Made by a program: the position numbers and the translations under genes
Notes under the pieces: generated by a model
What the model saw: only the letters and a program-made list of their open reading frames with translations
Database searches by the model: none
Told to the model about the DNA's origin: nothing
Source: Methylobacterium sp. WL1
Lineage (GTDB): Bacteria > Pseudomonadota > Alphaproteobacteria > Rhizobiales > Beijerinckiaceae
Length of the DNA: 64,000 nucleotides
Assembly (NCBI RefSeq): GCF_008000895.1
Contig: NZ_CP042823.1
Span: 434,001-498,000, forward strand
Reading direction: 5' to 3'
Part shown: positions 31,024 to 41,008 of the stretch, one piece after another
Numbering within the stretch: the stretch's first letter is position 1
Layout: the number at the start of each line of letters is the position of its first letter

Positions 31024-31425
31024 CCGATCGCCGGATCGCGCAGGGCGGTCGCGCGTGTGCCAGCACACCGTGGCGACGAGCAGGGGGTAACCAGATGCCC
31101 CGGTCAACGATCTTCCCTGAGACGAAGACACGCTGAGCTCGAAGACGATGACTACGAATTCTTCAGGACCACGCAACCGGACCGATAGCGCGCGGGCATC
31201 AAGCCTACGGGATGGCGATGGCGCACCCTATGTCCCCGCCTCGGGAGCCCTGCTGCACGGTGCCGCCTTCGTCCTGCTCTGTCTCTGGACGCGGACATCT
31301 CCGGATCGGCTCAGGGACCAACTCGCGGCCGAGGCGGGCGCCTGTTCCGCCCTTGGCTTCTGACGGGATGGATGCACGGCCGGCGGCCCACGTGAGCCGT
31401 TGGGCCTGACGGAGCACGGGATCGG
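31024..31425. other. 402-base intergenic stretch, nothing recognisable
   Basis: Only short weak frames occur on both strands here, none with a ribosome site or family likeness. It separates the patatin gene from the alpha/beta hydrolase gene on the same strand and probably contains the promoter of the latter. Confidence 0.5.
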
Positions 31426-32286
31426 ATGAACGATGTAGCGGGCGTTGCGATGCGCCGGGTCGTCCTGCCGGAGGTGACCCTGCACGTGGCCGAGGCCGGT
31501 CCGCAGGCGGGTCCGCCGACCATCCTCCTGCACGGCTTTCCCGAATCCTGGTACGGCTGGCGCCATCAGATCGGAGCGCTCTCGGAGGCAGGCTTGCGGC
31601 TGGTCGTGCCCGATCAGCGCGGTTACGGCCTCAGCGACAAGCCGCACGGCATCGCCGCCTACCATCTCGACCGGCTGGCCGGTGACGTGATCGCCCTGGC
31701 CGACGCCTGCGGCTTCCGGACGATCCGCCTCGTCGGCCACGATTGGGGTGGGCTGGTCGCGTGGTGGGTCGCCAGCCTGTATCCCGACCGCATCGACCGG
31801 CTCGCGATCCTCAACGCGCCGCATCCGGGCATTGTCGGATCCTACATCCGCCGCCACCCGGGGCAGTGGCTGCGGAGCTCCTATGTCGGCCTGTTCCAGA
31901 TCCCCGTGCTGCCCGAGCGGCTGCTGACGGCGGATCGGTGCCGGGCCTTGCGGCGGGCGCTGACCCGCACGAGCCGGCCCGGGGCCTTCGCGGCTTCGGA
32001 CCTCGACCGCTATGTCGAGGCCTGGCTGCAGCCGGGCGCGATGACCGCCATGCTGAACTGGTACCGTGCCTTGGCGCAGTTGCCGCGGACGGCGCCGCCG
32101 CGGGTCCGCGTGCCGACCCTGATCCTCTGGGGCAAGCAGGACACCGCCCTGCAATCCGGCCTCGCGGAGGCGAGCCTGGATCTCTGCGAGGACGGGCGGA
32201 TCGCGTGGTTCCCAAGCGCGAGCCATTGGCTCGCTCACGAAGAGCCGGTGGCCGTCAACAGCGCGTTGCAAGCGTTTCTGGTCTGA
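31426..32286 (+). CDS. Alpha/beta hydrolase, epoxide hydrolase-like
   Basis: 286 residues. The oxyanion motif HGFPESW (residues 36-42) and the nucleophile elbow GHDWGG with Asp106 define the epoxide hydrolase/haloacetate dehalogenase group. The acid is likely in LWGKQDTAL and the histidine in SASHWLAHEEP. A cap region with YVGLFQIPVLPERLL is present. It could hydrolyse epoxides or halo-acids; tyrosines for epoxide activation cannot be assigned with certainty. Soluble, no signal peptide. A start at Met9 is also possible. Confidence 0.88.
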   Translation: MNDVAGVAMRRVVLPEVTLHVAEAGPQAGPPTILLHGFPESWYGWRHQIGALSEAGLRLVVPDQRGYGLSDKPHGIAAYHLDRLAGDVIALADACGFRTIRLVGHDWGGLVAWWVASLYPDRIDRLAILNAPHPGIVGSYIRRHPGQWLRSSYVGLFQIPVLPERLLTADRCRALRRALTRTSRPGAFAASDLDRYVEAWLQPGAMTAMLNWYRALAQLPRTAPPRVRVPTLILWGKQDTALQSGLAEASLDLCEDGRIAWFPSASHWLAHEEPVAVNSALQAFLV

Positions 32287-32622
32287 ATCACGATCCCGGG
32301 CCGACCCCGCACATCTCTTCGACGGGCTGTCTGCGTTCAGTGCCGATCCCGGAAAGCCTGCATCCGGCCCGGTCTCGTGCGTGTCGAGCCGACGAAAGTC
32401 TCACGGTTTCGGCAGTCGAGCGCTTAATTCATCTCAGAAGTTGTATTATCATGACCTCGATTTAGCTCAAGGTAGGTCTATCGACGAAACACGCTCTGGA
32501 CCTTGGGACAATCTGATTTTTCCATCGATTGGACTGAATCTTTTTCAGCAGAGTCTTGGGAACTTCGCCAGCCGCAGATCATTATGGATCGCCTTCTCGA
32601 AGTCGGATGGAGTATTTTAAAA
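32287..32622. other. 336-base AT-richer upstream region
   Basis: Clearly lower in G+C than its surroundings, with runs such as ATTTTTCC and TATTTTAAAA. It has no convincing gene and leads into the His-rich exported protein gene, so it probably holds that gene's promoter and a long leader. A GGAG at 32609-32612 lies ten bases before that ATG. Confidence 0.5.
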
Positions 32623-32922
32623 ATGTCTTTTCGTTCACTGCTGACCGCTAGCTTGGTCTTGGGCGGTCTCGTCGCCGGAACGGCGGCGGTTCAGGCGGCC
32701 CCGGCGCTGCCGCAATCGGGCCTGACGGGTCACGACATGATCGATCAGGTCGCGATGCATCACCGCCACGATCACCGGATGCACCGTCATCATTCCACGC
32801 GCCATCAGCGCCGGATGCGCCGCATGAATACGATGCACCACGGCAACCCGAACTCGAAGAACCCGTCGCGGCCGGGCTACCAGCAGAACCTGGGCAGCAC
32901 CACCGGCGGCCCGCGTTACTGA
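32623..32922 (+). CDS. Exported histidine-rich small protein
   Basis: 99 residues from the ATG at 32623. The signal peptide is LLTASLVLGGLVAGTAAVQA, cleaved near QAA-P. The mature part contains a dense His/Arg/Met segment (MHHRHDHRMHRHHSTRHQRR) followed by NPNSKNPSRPGYQQNLG. Such composition suggests metal (Cu, Ni, Zn) binding in the periplasm, which is inference. A strong terminator follows 26 bases later, so the gene is a single unit. Confidence 0.65.
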   Translation: MSFRSLLTASLVLGGLVAGTAAVQAAPALPQSGLTGHDMIDQVAMHHRHDHRMHRHHSTRHQRRMRRMNTMHHGNPNSKNPSRPGYQQNLGSTTGGPRY

Positions 32923-32948
32923 GCCGTCACTCCCAAATCGAATGACAG

Positions 32949-32974
32949 CCCGGCGCCGCAAGCGCCGGGTTTTT
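32949..32974 (+). terminator. Rho-independent terminator
   Basis: CCCGGCGC-CGCAA-GCGCCGGG (8-base perfect stem, 5-base loop) followed by TTTTT, placed 26 bases after the stop of the His-rich protein gene and before mutS. Confidence 0.9.
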
Positions 32975-33074
32975 CTATGTCGGAGCGACGGCATCCACCG
33001 ACGATGACGGCTTCTCCCCAGGCGCGTAGCCCGGGACGGCCTGATTCGGCAGACGCACTCTGCTAAGAGGCGCC

Positions 33075-35789
33075 ATGGCCCGAACCGCCGTCCGCATCGC
33101 CGACACACCGCCCGCCGCCAGCCTGGATCCGGCCGGCGCAACGCCGATGATGGCGCAGTACATCGAGATCAAGGCGGCTAACCCCGACTGCCTTCTGTTC
33201 TACCGGATGGGGGATTTCTACGAGCTGTTCTTCGGCGACGCCGAGATCGCGTCGCGGGCTCTCGGGATCGTGCTGACCAAGCGCGGCCGGCACGGTGGCG
33301 CCGAGATCCCGATGTGCGGCGTGCCGGTCGACCGCGCCGACGACTACCTCAGCCGCCTGATCGCGCTGGGCAACCGGGTCGCGGTCTGCGAGCAGACCGA
33401 GGATCCCGCCGAAGCCAAGCGGCGCGGCCCGAAATCGGTGGTGCGACGCGAGGTGGTCCGCCTCGTCACGCCGGGCACGATCACGGAGGATCGCCTCCTC
33501 GATCCGGCCAGCGCCAACCTCCTGCTGGCGATCGGCCGACGCAAGACCGGGGAGGGGGCCACGGCGTACGGCCTCGCCGCCATCGACATCTCCACCGGCC
33601 GCTTCTCCCTGAGCGAGGTCTCGGGCGGCGATCTCGCCGGCGCCATCGCCCGACACGATCCCCGGGAGATCGTCCTGTCGGAGGCGATCCACGCCGATCC
33701 GGCGCTGGCGCGGATCTGGCAGGAGAGCCGGGCCGCGATCGTCCCCCTGGCCCAAGCCGAACTGGAGCCCGCCGCGGCCGAGCGGCGGGTGCGCGAGCAA
33801 TACGGGGTCTCGACCCTCGACGGCTTCGGCAATTTCACCCGCGCCGAGATCCAGGCCGCCGGGACCGGGCTCCTCTACATCGCCCGCACGCAGCTCGCCG
33901 CCCGGGCGCCCCTCTCGGTGCCGAGCCGCGAGGAGGCTGGGTCGACGCTCGCCATCGACGCTGCCACTCGCGCCAACCTGGAGCTGACCCGCACGCTCTC
34001 GGGCGAGCGCACCGGCAGCCTGCTCGACACGATCGACCGGACCGTCACCGCCAACGGCGCCCGCCTGCTGGCCGAGCGCCTGGCGGGGCCGCTCACCGAC
34101 CTGGAGCGCATCGCCCGCCGGCACGAGACCGTCGCGTATCTCGTCGAGGACCACGGCCTCCGGAAAGCGATCCGCGAGACGCTGGCCCGGGCCCCCGATC
34201 TGGCGCGGGCGCTCTCCCGGGTCGGGTTGGGGCGCAGCGGCCCCCGGGACCTGGCCGCGATCCGGGACGGGCTGTCGGCCGCCGCCGGCCTCGGGGCGGT
34301 CCTGACGCAGGCCGGCGTAGGCACACCGGAGCTTGCGGAGGTCGCCGAGGCCCTGGGGGCGGCCGATCCGGCCCTGGCGACGTCGCTGCAGGCCGCGTTG
34401 GCCGACGAGCTGCCCCTGTCCCGGCGGGACGGCGGCTTCGTCAAAGCGGGGTTTTCCGCGGCGGTGGACGAAGCCCGGCTGCTCGGCCAGGATTCGCGCA
34501 AGGTCGTCGCGGCACTCCAGGCCCGCTACGCCGAGGAGACCGGCTGCCGGACGCTGCGGATCAAGCACAACAACCTGCTCGGATATTTCATCGAGGTTCC
34601 GCAATCGGTGGGTGAGGCCTGCCTCAAGGGCCTTCAGCGGGACTTCGTGCATCGCCAGACCATGGTCGATGCGATGCGCTTCACGAGCGTCGAATTGGGC
34701 GACCTGGAGCGAAGGATCTCCGGCGCTTCGGACCGCGCGCTGGCGCTCGAATCCGCGATCTTCGAAGAATTGGCCGGCCGTATCGTCGAACAGTCTTCGC
34801 AGACTGCGCGCGTCGCCGAAGCCCTGGCGTCGCTCGACGTCGCGGCCAGCAACGCCGAACTCGCGGTCGAGCTGGACTGGCGGCGGCCCGAGGTGGACGA
34901 TACCCTGGCCTTCGCGATCATCGGCGGTCGTCACCCGGTGGTTGAGGCCGCGTTGCGCCGGGCGGGCGAGCCGTTCATTGCCAACGATTGCGACCTGTCG
35001 GGCGAGACGCGTGGCCGGATCCGACTGATCACCGGCCCGAACATGGGCGGGAAGTCGACCTTTCTACGCCAGAACGCCCTGATCGCCGTGCTGGCCCAGA
35101 TGGGCGCGTTCGTTCCGGCGGCGTCGGCGCAGATCGGGCGGGTCGACCGCCTGTTCTCCAGAGTGGGCGCCGCCGACGACCTGGCGCGCGGGCAATCGAC
35201 CTTCATGGTCGAGATGGTCGAGACCGCCGCGATCCTCAATCAGGCGAGCCGGCGCTCCCTGGTGATCCTGGACGAGATCGGCCGAGGCACCGCGACCTTC
35301 GACGGGCTGTCGATCGCCTGGGCCTGCCTCGAGCACCTCCACGAGGCCAATGCCTGCCGGGCACTGTTCGCCACGCACTTCCACGAGTTGACGGCGCTCG
35401 GCGACCGGCTGGCGCGGCTCGACAACGCGACCCTGAAGGTGGCCGAGCACCGCGACGGCGTGGTCTTCCTGCATGAGGTGGTGCCGGGCATCGCCGAGCG
35501 CAGTTACGGCCTCCAGGTGGCGCGTCTGGCCGGGCTGCCGGCCAGCGTGGTCACCCGCGCCGGGGCGATCCTGAAGAGCCTGGAGAAGGCGGAGCGCGGG
35601 CGTCCAGCGCGGGCCAGGATCGACGACCTGCCGCTGTTCGCAGCCCTCGCCCCGCCACCGCCGCCGGAACCGCCGGCCGAGGATCCGATCGGCACGCTGC
35701 TCGACACCATCGATCCGGACGCGCTGACGCCCCGGGAGGCGCTGGACGCGCTCTATCGGCTCAAACGCGAGCGGGCGGAGAAGCGGTGA
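33075..35789 (+). CDS. mutS: DNA mismatch repair protein MutS
   Basis: 904 residues. The N-terminal mismatch-reading motif is present as [15 protein letters not shown] (Phe-x-Glu). The ATPase domain has Walker [10 protein letters not shown] (about residue 655), Walker [11 protein letters not shown] (about 732) and the ATHFHELT switch. The C-terminal tail [14 protein letters not shown] matches the dimer/tetramer helix. Start at 33075 fits [20 protein letters not shown] near residue 20-40. No mutL is visible. It appears to be monocistronic. Confidence 0.97.
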   Translation: MARTAVRIADTPPAASLDPAGATPMMAQYIEIKAANPDCLLFYRMGDFYELFFGDAEIASRALGIVLTKRGRHGGAEIPMCGVPVDRADDYLSRLIALGNRVAVCEQTEDPAEAKRRGPKSVVRREVVRLVTPGTITEDRLLDPASANLLLAIGRRKTGEGATAYGLAAIDISTGRFSLSEVSGGDLAGAIARHDPREIVLSEAIHADPALARIWQESRAAIVPLAQAELEPAAAERRVREQYGVSTLDGFGNFTRAEIQAAGTGLLYIARTQLAARAPLSVPSREEAGSTLAIDAATRANLELTRTLSGERTGSLLDTIDRTVTANGARLLAERLAGPLTDLERIARRHETVAYLVEDHGLRKAIRETLARAPDLARALSRVGLGRSGPRDLAAIRDGLSAAAGLGAVLTQAGVGTPELAEVAEALGAADPALATSLQAALADELPLSRRDGGFVKAGFSAAVDEARLLGQDSRKVVAALQARYAEETGCRTLRIKHNNLLGYFIEVPQSVGEACLKGLQRDFVHRQTMVDAMRFTSVELGDLERRISGASDRALALESAIFEELAGRIVEQSSQTARVAEALASLDVAASNAELAVELDWRRPEVDDTLAFAIIGGRHPVVEAALRRAGEPFIANDCDLSGETRGRIRLITGPNMGGKSTFLRQNALIAVLAQMGAFVPAASAQIGRVDRLFSRVGAADDLARGQSTFMVEMVETAAILNQASRRSLVILDEIGRGTATFDGLSIAWACLEHLHEANACRALFATHFHELTALGDRLARLDNATLKVAEHRDGVVFLHEVVPGIAERSYGLQVARLAGLPASVVTRAGAILKSLEKAERGRPARARIDDLPLFAALAPPPPPEPPAEDPIGTLLDTIDPDALTPREALDALYRLKRERAEKR

Positions 35790-35901
35790 TCGCGGCGTAA
35801 GAGGGGTTCCCGCCAAGCCTCCTCATCCTGGAGTGCTGCGCAGCAGCCTCGCGCCGTCGCCTCGACTTGGGGGATTTGATAGGAGCGTTGGGTCTGCAGA
35901 T

Positions 35902-36345
35902 TTACGGCGCCGGAGCAAAATGAAAGCCGTCCGGCGCGCCATGCTCCGGCGCACGGCCGGCCCGGCGGTCGCCGACCCAGTCCAGGATGCTGGCGACGAC
36001 GCGCTCGCTATAGGGCTTGGCGATCACCCCGATGGCACCCGCGAAGTCGTCCGGGATGCGCTTCGCGTTGGCGGTCATGAACACCACGGTGATCCGCGGA
36101 TCCGCCGAGAGCGCCCGGGCGACCTCGACGCCGGTGGGGCCGTCGACCAGGTGGATGTCCACGAAGGCGACGTCCGGAGTGGCGGAGCGCCCCAGCGCGA
36201 TCGCCTCGGTCGAACTCCCCGCGATGCCGACCGTGACGTGCCCGAGATCGTCGAGCAGGCATTCGAGTTCGAGGGCGATCAGCACCTCATCCTCGACCAC
36301 GAGGATGCGGAGCGCAGCGTCCGTGCCGGCATTCCCGCCCCTCAT
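35902..36345 (-). CDS. Single-domain response regulator
   Basis: 147 residues from the ATG at 36345, supported by GGGGA a few bases upstream. Receiver features: acidic pair in RILVVEDEVLIALEL, phospho-acceptor Asp in DVAFVDIHLVDGPTGVEVA, Thr in VFMTANAKR and Lys in GVIAKPYSE. No output domain is present. It lies 155 bases downstream of the LOV histidine kinase on the same strand and is its likely partner. Such stand-alone regulators often act by protein contact in HWE-type systems. Confidence 0.88.
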   Translation of the reverse strand: MRGGNAGTDAALRILVVEDEVLIALELECLLDDLGHVTVGIAGSSTEAIALGRSATPDVAFVDIHLVDGPTGVEVARALSADPRITVVFMTANAKRIPDDFAGAIGVIAKPYSERVVASILDWVGDRRAGRAPEHGAPDGFHFAPAP

Positions 36346-36500
36346 GCGCTGTCCCCATCCCGTTGCAGGGCCCACCAGCGGATCGCGGATCCGGGGAGGC
36401 TCCAGGTTCTTCATCGAGCATCGACGCGGTCCGAGAGCCAGCATCCGGCCTTCGGGATGGTGTTCAGGGGCACTGAGCTTGAGGCCTTTGGGCCGAAGAC

Positions 36501-37592
36501 TCAAGCCGGCGCCAGGAGCGGGATATCGATCTGGACATGGGTGCCGGGTCCGGCATCAACCCAGGCGATGGTGCCTCGCAGCTGGCGCACCACCATCTCT
36601 ACGAGATTACGACCGAAACCGGCGGGGTTCGGGGCCGCCGCCGCGATGCCGACGCCGTCGTCGCGGATCGTCAGGCGCATCCCGGACTCGGTGCGACGGG
36701 CAGTGATCGAGACGCGGCCCTCGCGCGCATCCGGGAAGGCGTGACGCAGGGCGTTCGCGGTCAGCTCGTGGATGAGCAGGGCGAGCGGTGCCGCCATGGC
36801 GGCCGCCACCGAGATCGGCTCGACCTCCGCCTCGACGCGTCGCGTCTCGTGATCGAGGCCGGCATTCACGTCGGATAGGAACTCGGCCGCGAAATCGCCG
36901 AGGTTGAAGTGGGTGCAGTCGCCCTCGGAGTAGAGCATCCGGTGCGCGGTCGAGAGCGCTCCGATCCGCTCGGCCATGCCCTGGAGCGCGTCCCGGGCCT
37001 CGCCCTCCGGCGTGCGCCGGGCCTTCAGCAGCATCAGCGAGGAGATAACCTGAAGATTGTTCTTCACCCGATGGTCGACCTCGTGAAGCAGAGCGGTCTT
37101 CTGCTCCAGAGCCGCACTGAGGTCATGGGTGCGGGTCGCGACCAGGCGCTCCAACTCGTCGTTGTTCACCCGCATGGTGAACTCGCGTTCGCGGGTGTGG
37201 GTCATGTCGGATTGCGCCGCGTAGAAATACGCGAGGCCGGCCGCGTCGTGGACCGGCGTGATCGTCATGGCGCTCCAGTAGGGCGAGCCGTCCTTGCGAT
37301 AGTTCAGCAGCTCGGAGCTGATCGAATCACCGGCTTCGACGGCGGCCCGGATCCGGGCCACCTCGGACTTGTCGGTTCCAGGCCCCTGGAGCATGCGGCA
37401 GTTGCGTCCGACCAGTTCATGGACGGCGAAGCCGCTCAATGCCAGGAACGCGTCGTTGACCCAGGAGATCGGGTTGTCGGGCGCACGCGCGTCGGTGATC
37501 ACCATCGGGGACGGCGAACGGGCAAAGGCATCGACCAGCATCGCGTTTGGCGGACTGGGCTCGGGGCGGGCACTCAACGCATCATTCCACAC
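36501..37592 (-). CDS. LOV-domain blue-light sensor histidine kinase (HWE/HisKA_2 type)
   Basis: 363 residues. The N-terminal PAS domain is a LOV domain: GRNCRMLQGPGTD with flavin-adduct Cys65, Asn97 in LLNYRKDG and Gln127 in AAQSD. The second flavin-contact Asn of YWN is Ser107 (YWSAM). A linker helix leads to EVDHRVKNNLQVISSLMLL with phospho-acceptor His174, then the N-box LIHELTANALRHAF and DDGVGI. It should autophosphorylate in response to blue light and pass phosphate to the adjacent response regulator. The start codon is GTG at 37592; Met18 at 37541 is an alternative. Confidence 0.88.
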   Translation of the reverse strand: MWNDALSARPEPSPPNAMLVDAFARSPSPMVITDARAPDNPISWVNDAFLALSGFAVHELVGRNCRMLQGPGTDKSEVARIRAAVEAGDSISSELLNYRKDGSPYWSAMTITPVHDAAGLAYFYAAQSDMTHTREREFTMRVNNDELERLVATRTHDLSAALEQKTALLHEVDHRVKNNLQVISSLMLLKARRTPEGEARDALQGMAERIGALSTAHRMLYSEGDCTHFNLGDFAAEFLSDVNAGLDHETRRVEAEVEPISVAAAMAAPLALLIHELTANALRHAFPDAREGRVSITARRTESGMRLTIRDDGVGIAAAAPNPAGFGRNLVEMVVRQLRGTIAWVDAGPGTHVQIDIPLLAPA

Positions 37593-37781
37593 TCGATCGA
37601 CCCGGCTTTAGGATACGGCAACGCCGATCACGCCCCGCGCATGCAGGACGTGGAGACCACGTTAAGCAGGCATCGACCATGATTTAGGCGCACGGCCCCC
37701 CGATTCAGCCAAGACCCGAACGGCGCAAGGCTGCCACGATTTCGCGGGATCAAGGCCATTAAGGCTCAGGAGTTCCATGCC

Positions 37782-39164
37782 ATGGCCAACCCGCCACAGG
37801 CTGCGCGCCGCTTTCACCTGCGCGACATCGTCGAGGATCGCCGAATCCTGCTGATGCTGGCGCTCGGATTCTCCTCCGGGCTGCCGCTCCTGCTGGTGCT
37901 CGGGACCTTCACGCTCCGGCTCGCCTTCTCGGATATCGACGTGCGGGCGATCGGCCTGTTCAGCTACGTCGCGCTGCCGTACTCGCTGAAGTTCCTGTGG
38001 GCCCCGGCGATCGACCGGCTGAACGTGCCGGTGCTGAGCAGGCTGCTCGGCCGGCGGCGGGCCTGGATGGTGACCACGCAGGCCGCCGTCGCCCTGTGCC
38101 TGATCCTGATGGCCTTCTCGGACCCGAAGACCAACCTGGCGCTGCTCGGCTTCGGGGCCTTCCTGGTGGCCTTCTGCGCGGCGAGCCAGGATGTGGTCGT
38201 GGACGGCTGGCGCATCGACGCCGCCGGCAGCGACTTCCAGGGCATCCTGGCGGCGACCTCGAACCTCGGCTACCGGCTCGGGCTGATCGCGGCCGGCGCC
38301 GGGGCCCTGTTCATCGCCTCGTCCGGGGGCTGGACGCTGGCCTACCTGATCATGGCGGCCCTGATGCTGGTCGGGATGATCGCCGCGCTGCTGGCGCCGG
38401 CCTTCGACGCACCCGCGCGGGTGCAGGCCGACGCGGCCGGGCATTCCCGGTTCTGGTCCATGCGCCGGGCCGTGCTGGAGCCGCTGACCGAGCTGCACGG
38501 CCGCTTCGGCGGCGCGCTCTGGGGCATCCTGCTGCTGGTGGCGCTCTACCGTCTGCCGGATTTCCTCTCGGGCGTGATGGCGAGCCCGCTCTATCGGACG
38601 CTGGGCTTCGACCTCAAAGAGATCGCAACCGTCACCAAGCTGTACGGCATCTGGGTCGGCATCGCGGGGGGCTTCGCGGGCGGTTGGGCCCTGGCGCGGC
38701 TCGGCCTGTTCCCGACGTTGCTGCTCGGCGCCTTCCTGGCCGCCTCCTCGCACCTGTCCTTCGCCTGGCTGTCGGCCGGCGCTCCCGAGATCTGGCGCCT
38801 GACGGTGGCGATCTCGATCGAGAACTTCTGCGGCTCCTTCGCCGGCATCGTGCTGATCGCCTACATGTCGAGCCTCACCAGCCCGGCCTACGCGGCGACG
38901 CAGTACGCACTGTTCTCCTCGCTCTACGCCCTGCCGGGCAAGCTGGTCGCGGGGTCGTCCGGCTTCGTCGTGGCGGCGATCGGCTATCCGGCCTTCTTCG
39001 TGATGACCTCCCTGGTCGGGATCCCGGTGCTGATCCTCTGCCTCGCGGTCGGGCGGCGCGGGCAGCGTCAGGACGAGGCTGCGGCACGGGCGGCGGACGA
39101 GGCGGGGAACCGCATCCCGGCGCCCGAGCTTCCTTCCACGGCGCGGGCTTCCGGCACCGCGTGA
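37782..39164 (+). CDS. AmpG-like MFS permease
   Basis: 460 residues, about twelve membrane helices. FSSGLPLLLVLGTFTLRLAF and SLKFLWAPAIDRL match the AmpG muropeptide permease signature, and SQDVVVDGWRIDAAGSDFQG is its conserved loop with QDVxVDGWR. AmpG imports anhydromuropeptides for cell-wall recycling and can affect beta-lactamase control; no ampC or ampR is in the window. A C-terminal extension is rich in Ala/Arg/Glu. It probably carries the start at 37782 (MANPPQAARR). Confidence 0.88.
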   Translation: MANPPQAARRFHLRDIVEDRRILLMLALGFSSGLPLLLVLGTFTLRLAFSDIDVRAIGLFSYVALPYSLKFLWAPAIDRLNVPVLSRLLGRRRAWMVTTQAAVALCLILMAFSDPKTNLALLGFGAFLVAFCAASQDVVVDGWRIDAAGSDFQGILAATSNLGYRLGLIAAGAGALFIASSGGWTLAYLIMAALMLVGMIAALLAPAFDAPARVQADAAGHSRFWSMRRAVLEPLTELHGRFGGALWGILLLVALYRLPDFLSGVMASPLYRTLGFDLKEIATVTKLYGIWVGIAGGFAGGWALARLGLFPTLLLGAFLAASSHLSFAWLSAGAPEIWRLTVAISIENFCGSFAGIVLIAYMSSLTSPAYAATQYALFSSLYALPGKLVAGSSGFVVAAIGYPAFFVMTSLVGIPVLILCLAVGRRGQRQDEAAARAADEAGNRIPAPELPSTARASGTA

Positions 39165-39189
39165 TGCGATCAGATCCAGGAATTCACGG

Positions 39190-40129
39190 ATGAGCACGAG
39201 CGATCTCACTCGCGCCGACGCGACGATGCCGGCGCCGATCCCCGAAATCGCCTTGAGCGAGGCGGACCTCGCCGCCCTGCGCCGGGCCGTGGCGGTACTG
39301 GAGCGGCCGAGCCTGGCCGCCCGCCTGTCCTCGGCGGCCGGCGCCCCGCTCGACATCATCGGCCGCTCGCTGCCCGCCCCGGTGACGGAGGCCGTCGGCC
39401 GCTTCCACCGAGGCGGCGATGCGCGGCGCGCTGCGGGTCGCCCTGGCGACGCTGCCGCGCAGGGACGTCGTTCCCACCGCGGGCACCGAGATCGAGGCAG
39501 TCGCCGCCAAGGCGGACAGCCGGCTGACCCGTCTGCTCGGCTCGGGCGACACCAAGCACAAGGCGTTCGCGGCGCTGTCCGGGGCGCTGGGCGGCGCGTT
39601 CGGGCTGGCGACGCTGGCCGTCGAGCTGCCGGTTTCGACCACGCTGATGCTCCGCTCGATCGCCGAAATCGCCCGCGACGAAGGCGAGGACCTGGAAACG
39701 CCAGAGGGTGCCTTGGCCTGCGTCCAGGTCTTCGCCCTGGGCGGACGCACCGCGGCCGAGACGGAGGCGGGCTCGGCATTGACCGAGAGCGGCTATTTCG
39801 CGGTCCGGGCGGCCCTGGCCAAGACCCTGGCGGAGGCCGCACGCTACGCCGGCAGCAAGACCCTGCTCGACCAGTCGGCTCCGGCCCTGATCCGGTTCAC
39901 GGCGCAGATCGCGGCCCGGTTCGGCCTCGTGGTCTCGCAGAAGGTCGCAGCCCAGGCCGTCCCCGTGCTGGGCGCCTTCGGCGGCGCCGCGGTGAACACC
40001 GCCTTCATGAGCCACTTCCAATCGACCGCCCGGGCGCATTTCACGGTCCGGCGGCTCGAGCGGGCCTACGGTCCGGTCGCCGTGCGGGCGGCCTACGAGG
40101 TGGAGAAGGCGGCGCTGGGGGCGGCCTGA
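39190..40129 (+). pseudogene. EcsC-family protein gene with a +1 frame break
   Basis: The N-terminal frame (39190 onward, LSEADLAALRRAVAVLERPS and then IIGRSLPAPVTEAVG) stops matching at about 39397-39401. The sequence resumes in the next frame as AASTEAAMRGALRVALATLP, then GLATLAVELPVSTTLMLRSI and MSHFQSTARAHFTVRRLER, up to the stop at 40129. Removing one base in the GGCC run restores a full EcsC protein of about 312 residues. EcsC proteins are poorly characterised. Either a recent mutation or a sequence error; both parts have the composition of a functional gene. Confidence 0.82.
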
Positions 40130-40314
40130 ACGCGCGTCGCCGCCTGAACGGACTTGCGGTCGGCAGCCTCGCTGTCGTCGGGACGGACCGCCTCGGCATT
40201 CCGGGTTCGCCTGTGGCCCCGTGAGGCACGCCGAGCGGAACGGCGATCGTATCCCGGATCCGCCTTGATCCGCCTTCCCGGTCCCGCCAGAAACGATCCG
40301 TCTGACGCGCAGCG

Positions 40315-41004
40315 ATGGAGGCGATCCTGATCAGCAACGCGGAGATGGTGATGCGGCTCGCCTTGGCGGCGCTGGCCGGCAGCGTCATCGGGCTGGAGCG
40401 CGAGCGGCTGCTCTGGGCGGCGGGCCTGCGGACGCACATGCTCGTCTGCGTCGGCTCCTGCCTGATCATGATCGTCTCGGCCTTCGGCTTCAGCGACGTG
40501 CTCGGCACCAAGAACGTCGTGCTCGATCCCTCCCGCATCGCCGCGCAGGTCGTCTCGGGAATCGGGTTCCTCGGCGCGGGCACGATCCTGCTGCGCGGCG
40601 AGGTCGTGAAGGGGCTCACCACGGCGGCAAGCCTGTGGGGCGTGGCGGCGATCGGGCTCGCGATCGGCAGCGGGCTTTATGTGCCGGCTTTGGCGACGAC
40701 GGTCCTGGTGGTCGGCATCCTGGCGGGGATCAAGCCGTTCGAGGAACGCTGGCGCGAGCGGATGCGGTCCCAGACCCTGCGCATGACCGTCCGCAAGGGC
40801 GAGATGTCGATCGACACCCTCCATGCGGTGACCGGCGAGCGCGCCTCGCGGGTGCGCCAGTTCACCACCCGGCCGGCTTCAGACCCGGACCTCGACGAGG
40901 TCACCGTCACCTTCGTCCGGCTGTCGCGCACGAGCTTCGAAGCGATCGCCGCCAAGCTGCGCGAGACCGCCGAGGTGGTCTCGGTCGATACCGTCGACAG
41001 CTGA
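40315..41004 (+). CDS. mgtC: MgtC/SapB-family membrane protein
   Basis: 229 residues. LALAALAGSVIGLERERLLW with GLRTHMLVCVGSCLIMIVSA and VVSGIGFLGAGTILLRGEVV are the family signatures, followed by LTTAASLWGVAAIGLAIGSG. About five helices are followed by a cytoplasmic ACT-like C-terminal domain (about 150-229). MgtC proteins aid growth at low magnesium and modulate ATP synthase in pathogens; the role in soil bacteria is unclear. The convergent ilvA ends four bases away. Confidence 0.9.
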   Translation: MEAILISNAEMVMRLALAALAGSVIGLERERLLWAAGLRTHMLVCVGSCLIMIVSAFGFSDVLGTKNVVLDPSRIAAQVVSGIGFLGAGTILLRGEVVKGLTTAASLWGVAAIGLAIGSGLYVPALATTVLVVGILAGIKPFEERWRERMRSQTLRMTVRKGEMSIDTLHAVTGERASRVRQFTTRPASDPDLDEVTVTFVRLSRTSFEAIAAKLRETAEVVSVDTVDS

Positions 41005-41008
41005 CGTC

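Noticed and set aside
31148..31363. A 71-codon frame between the patatin gene and the alpha/beta hydrolase gene
   Set aside because: No ribosome site, competing frames on both strands and no family likeness.
37662..39842. A 726-codon minus-strand frame opposite the AmpG-like and EcsC-like genes
   Set aside because: Arg/Pro/Gln-rich antisense translation with no recognisable domain; the plus strand carries clear AmpG and EcsC motifs.
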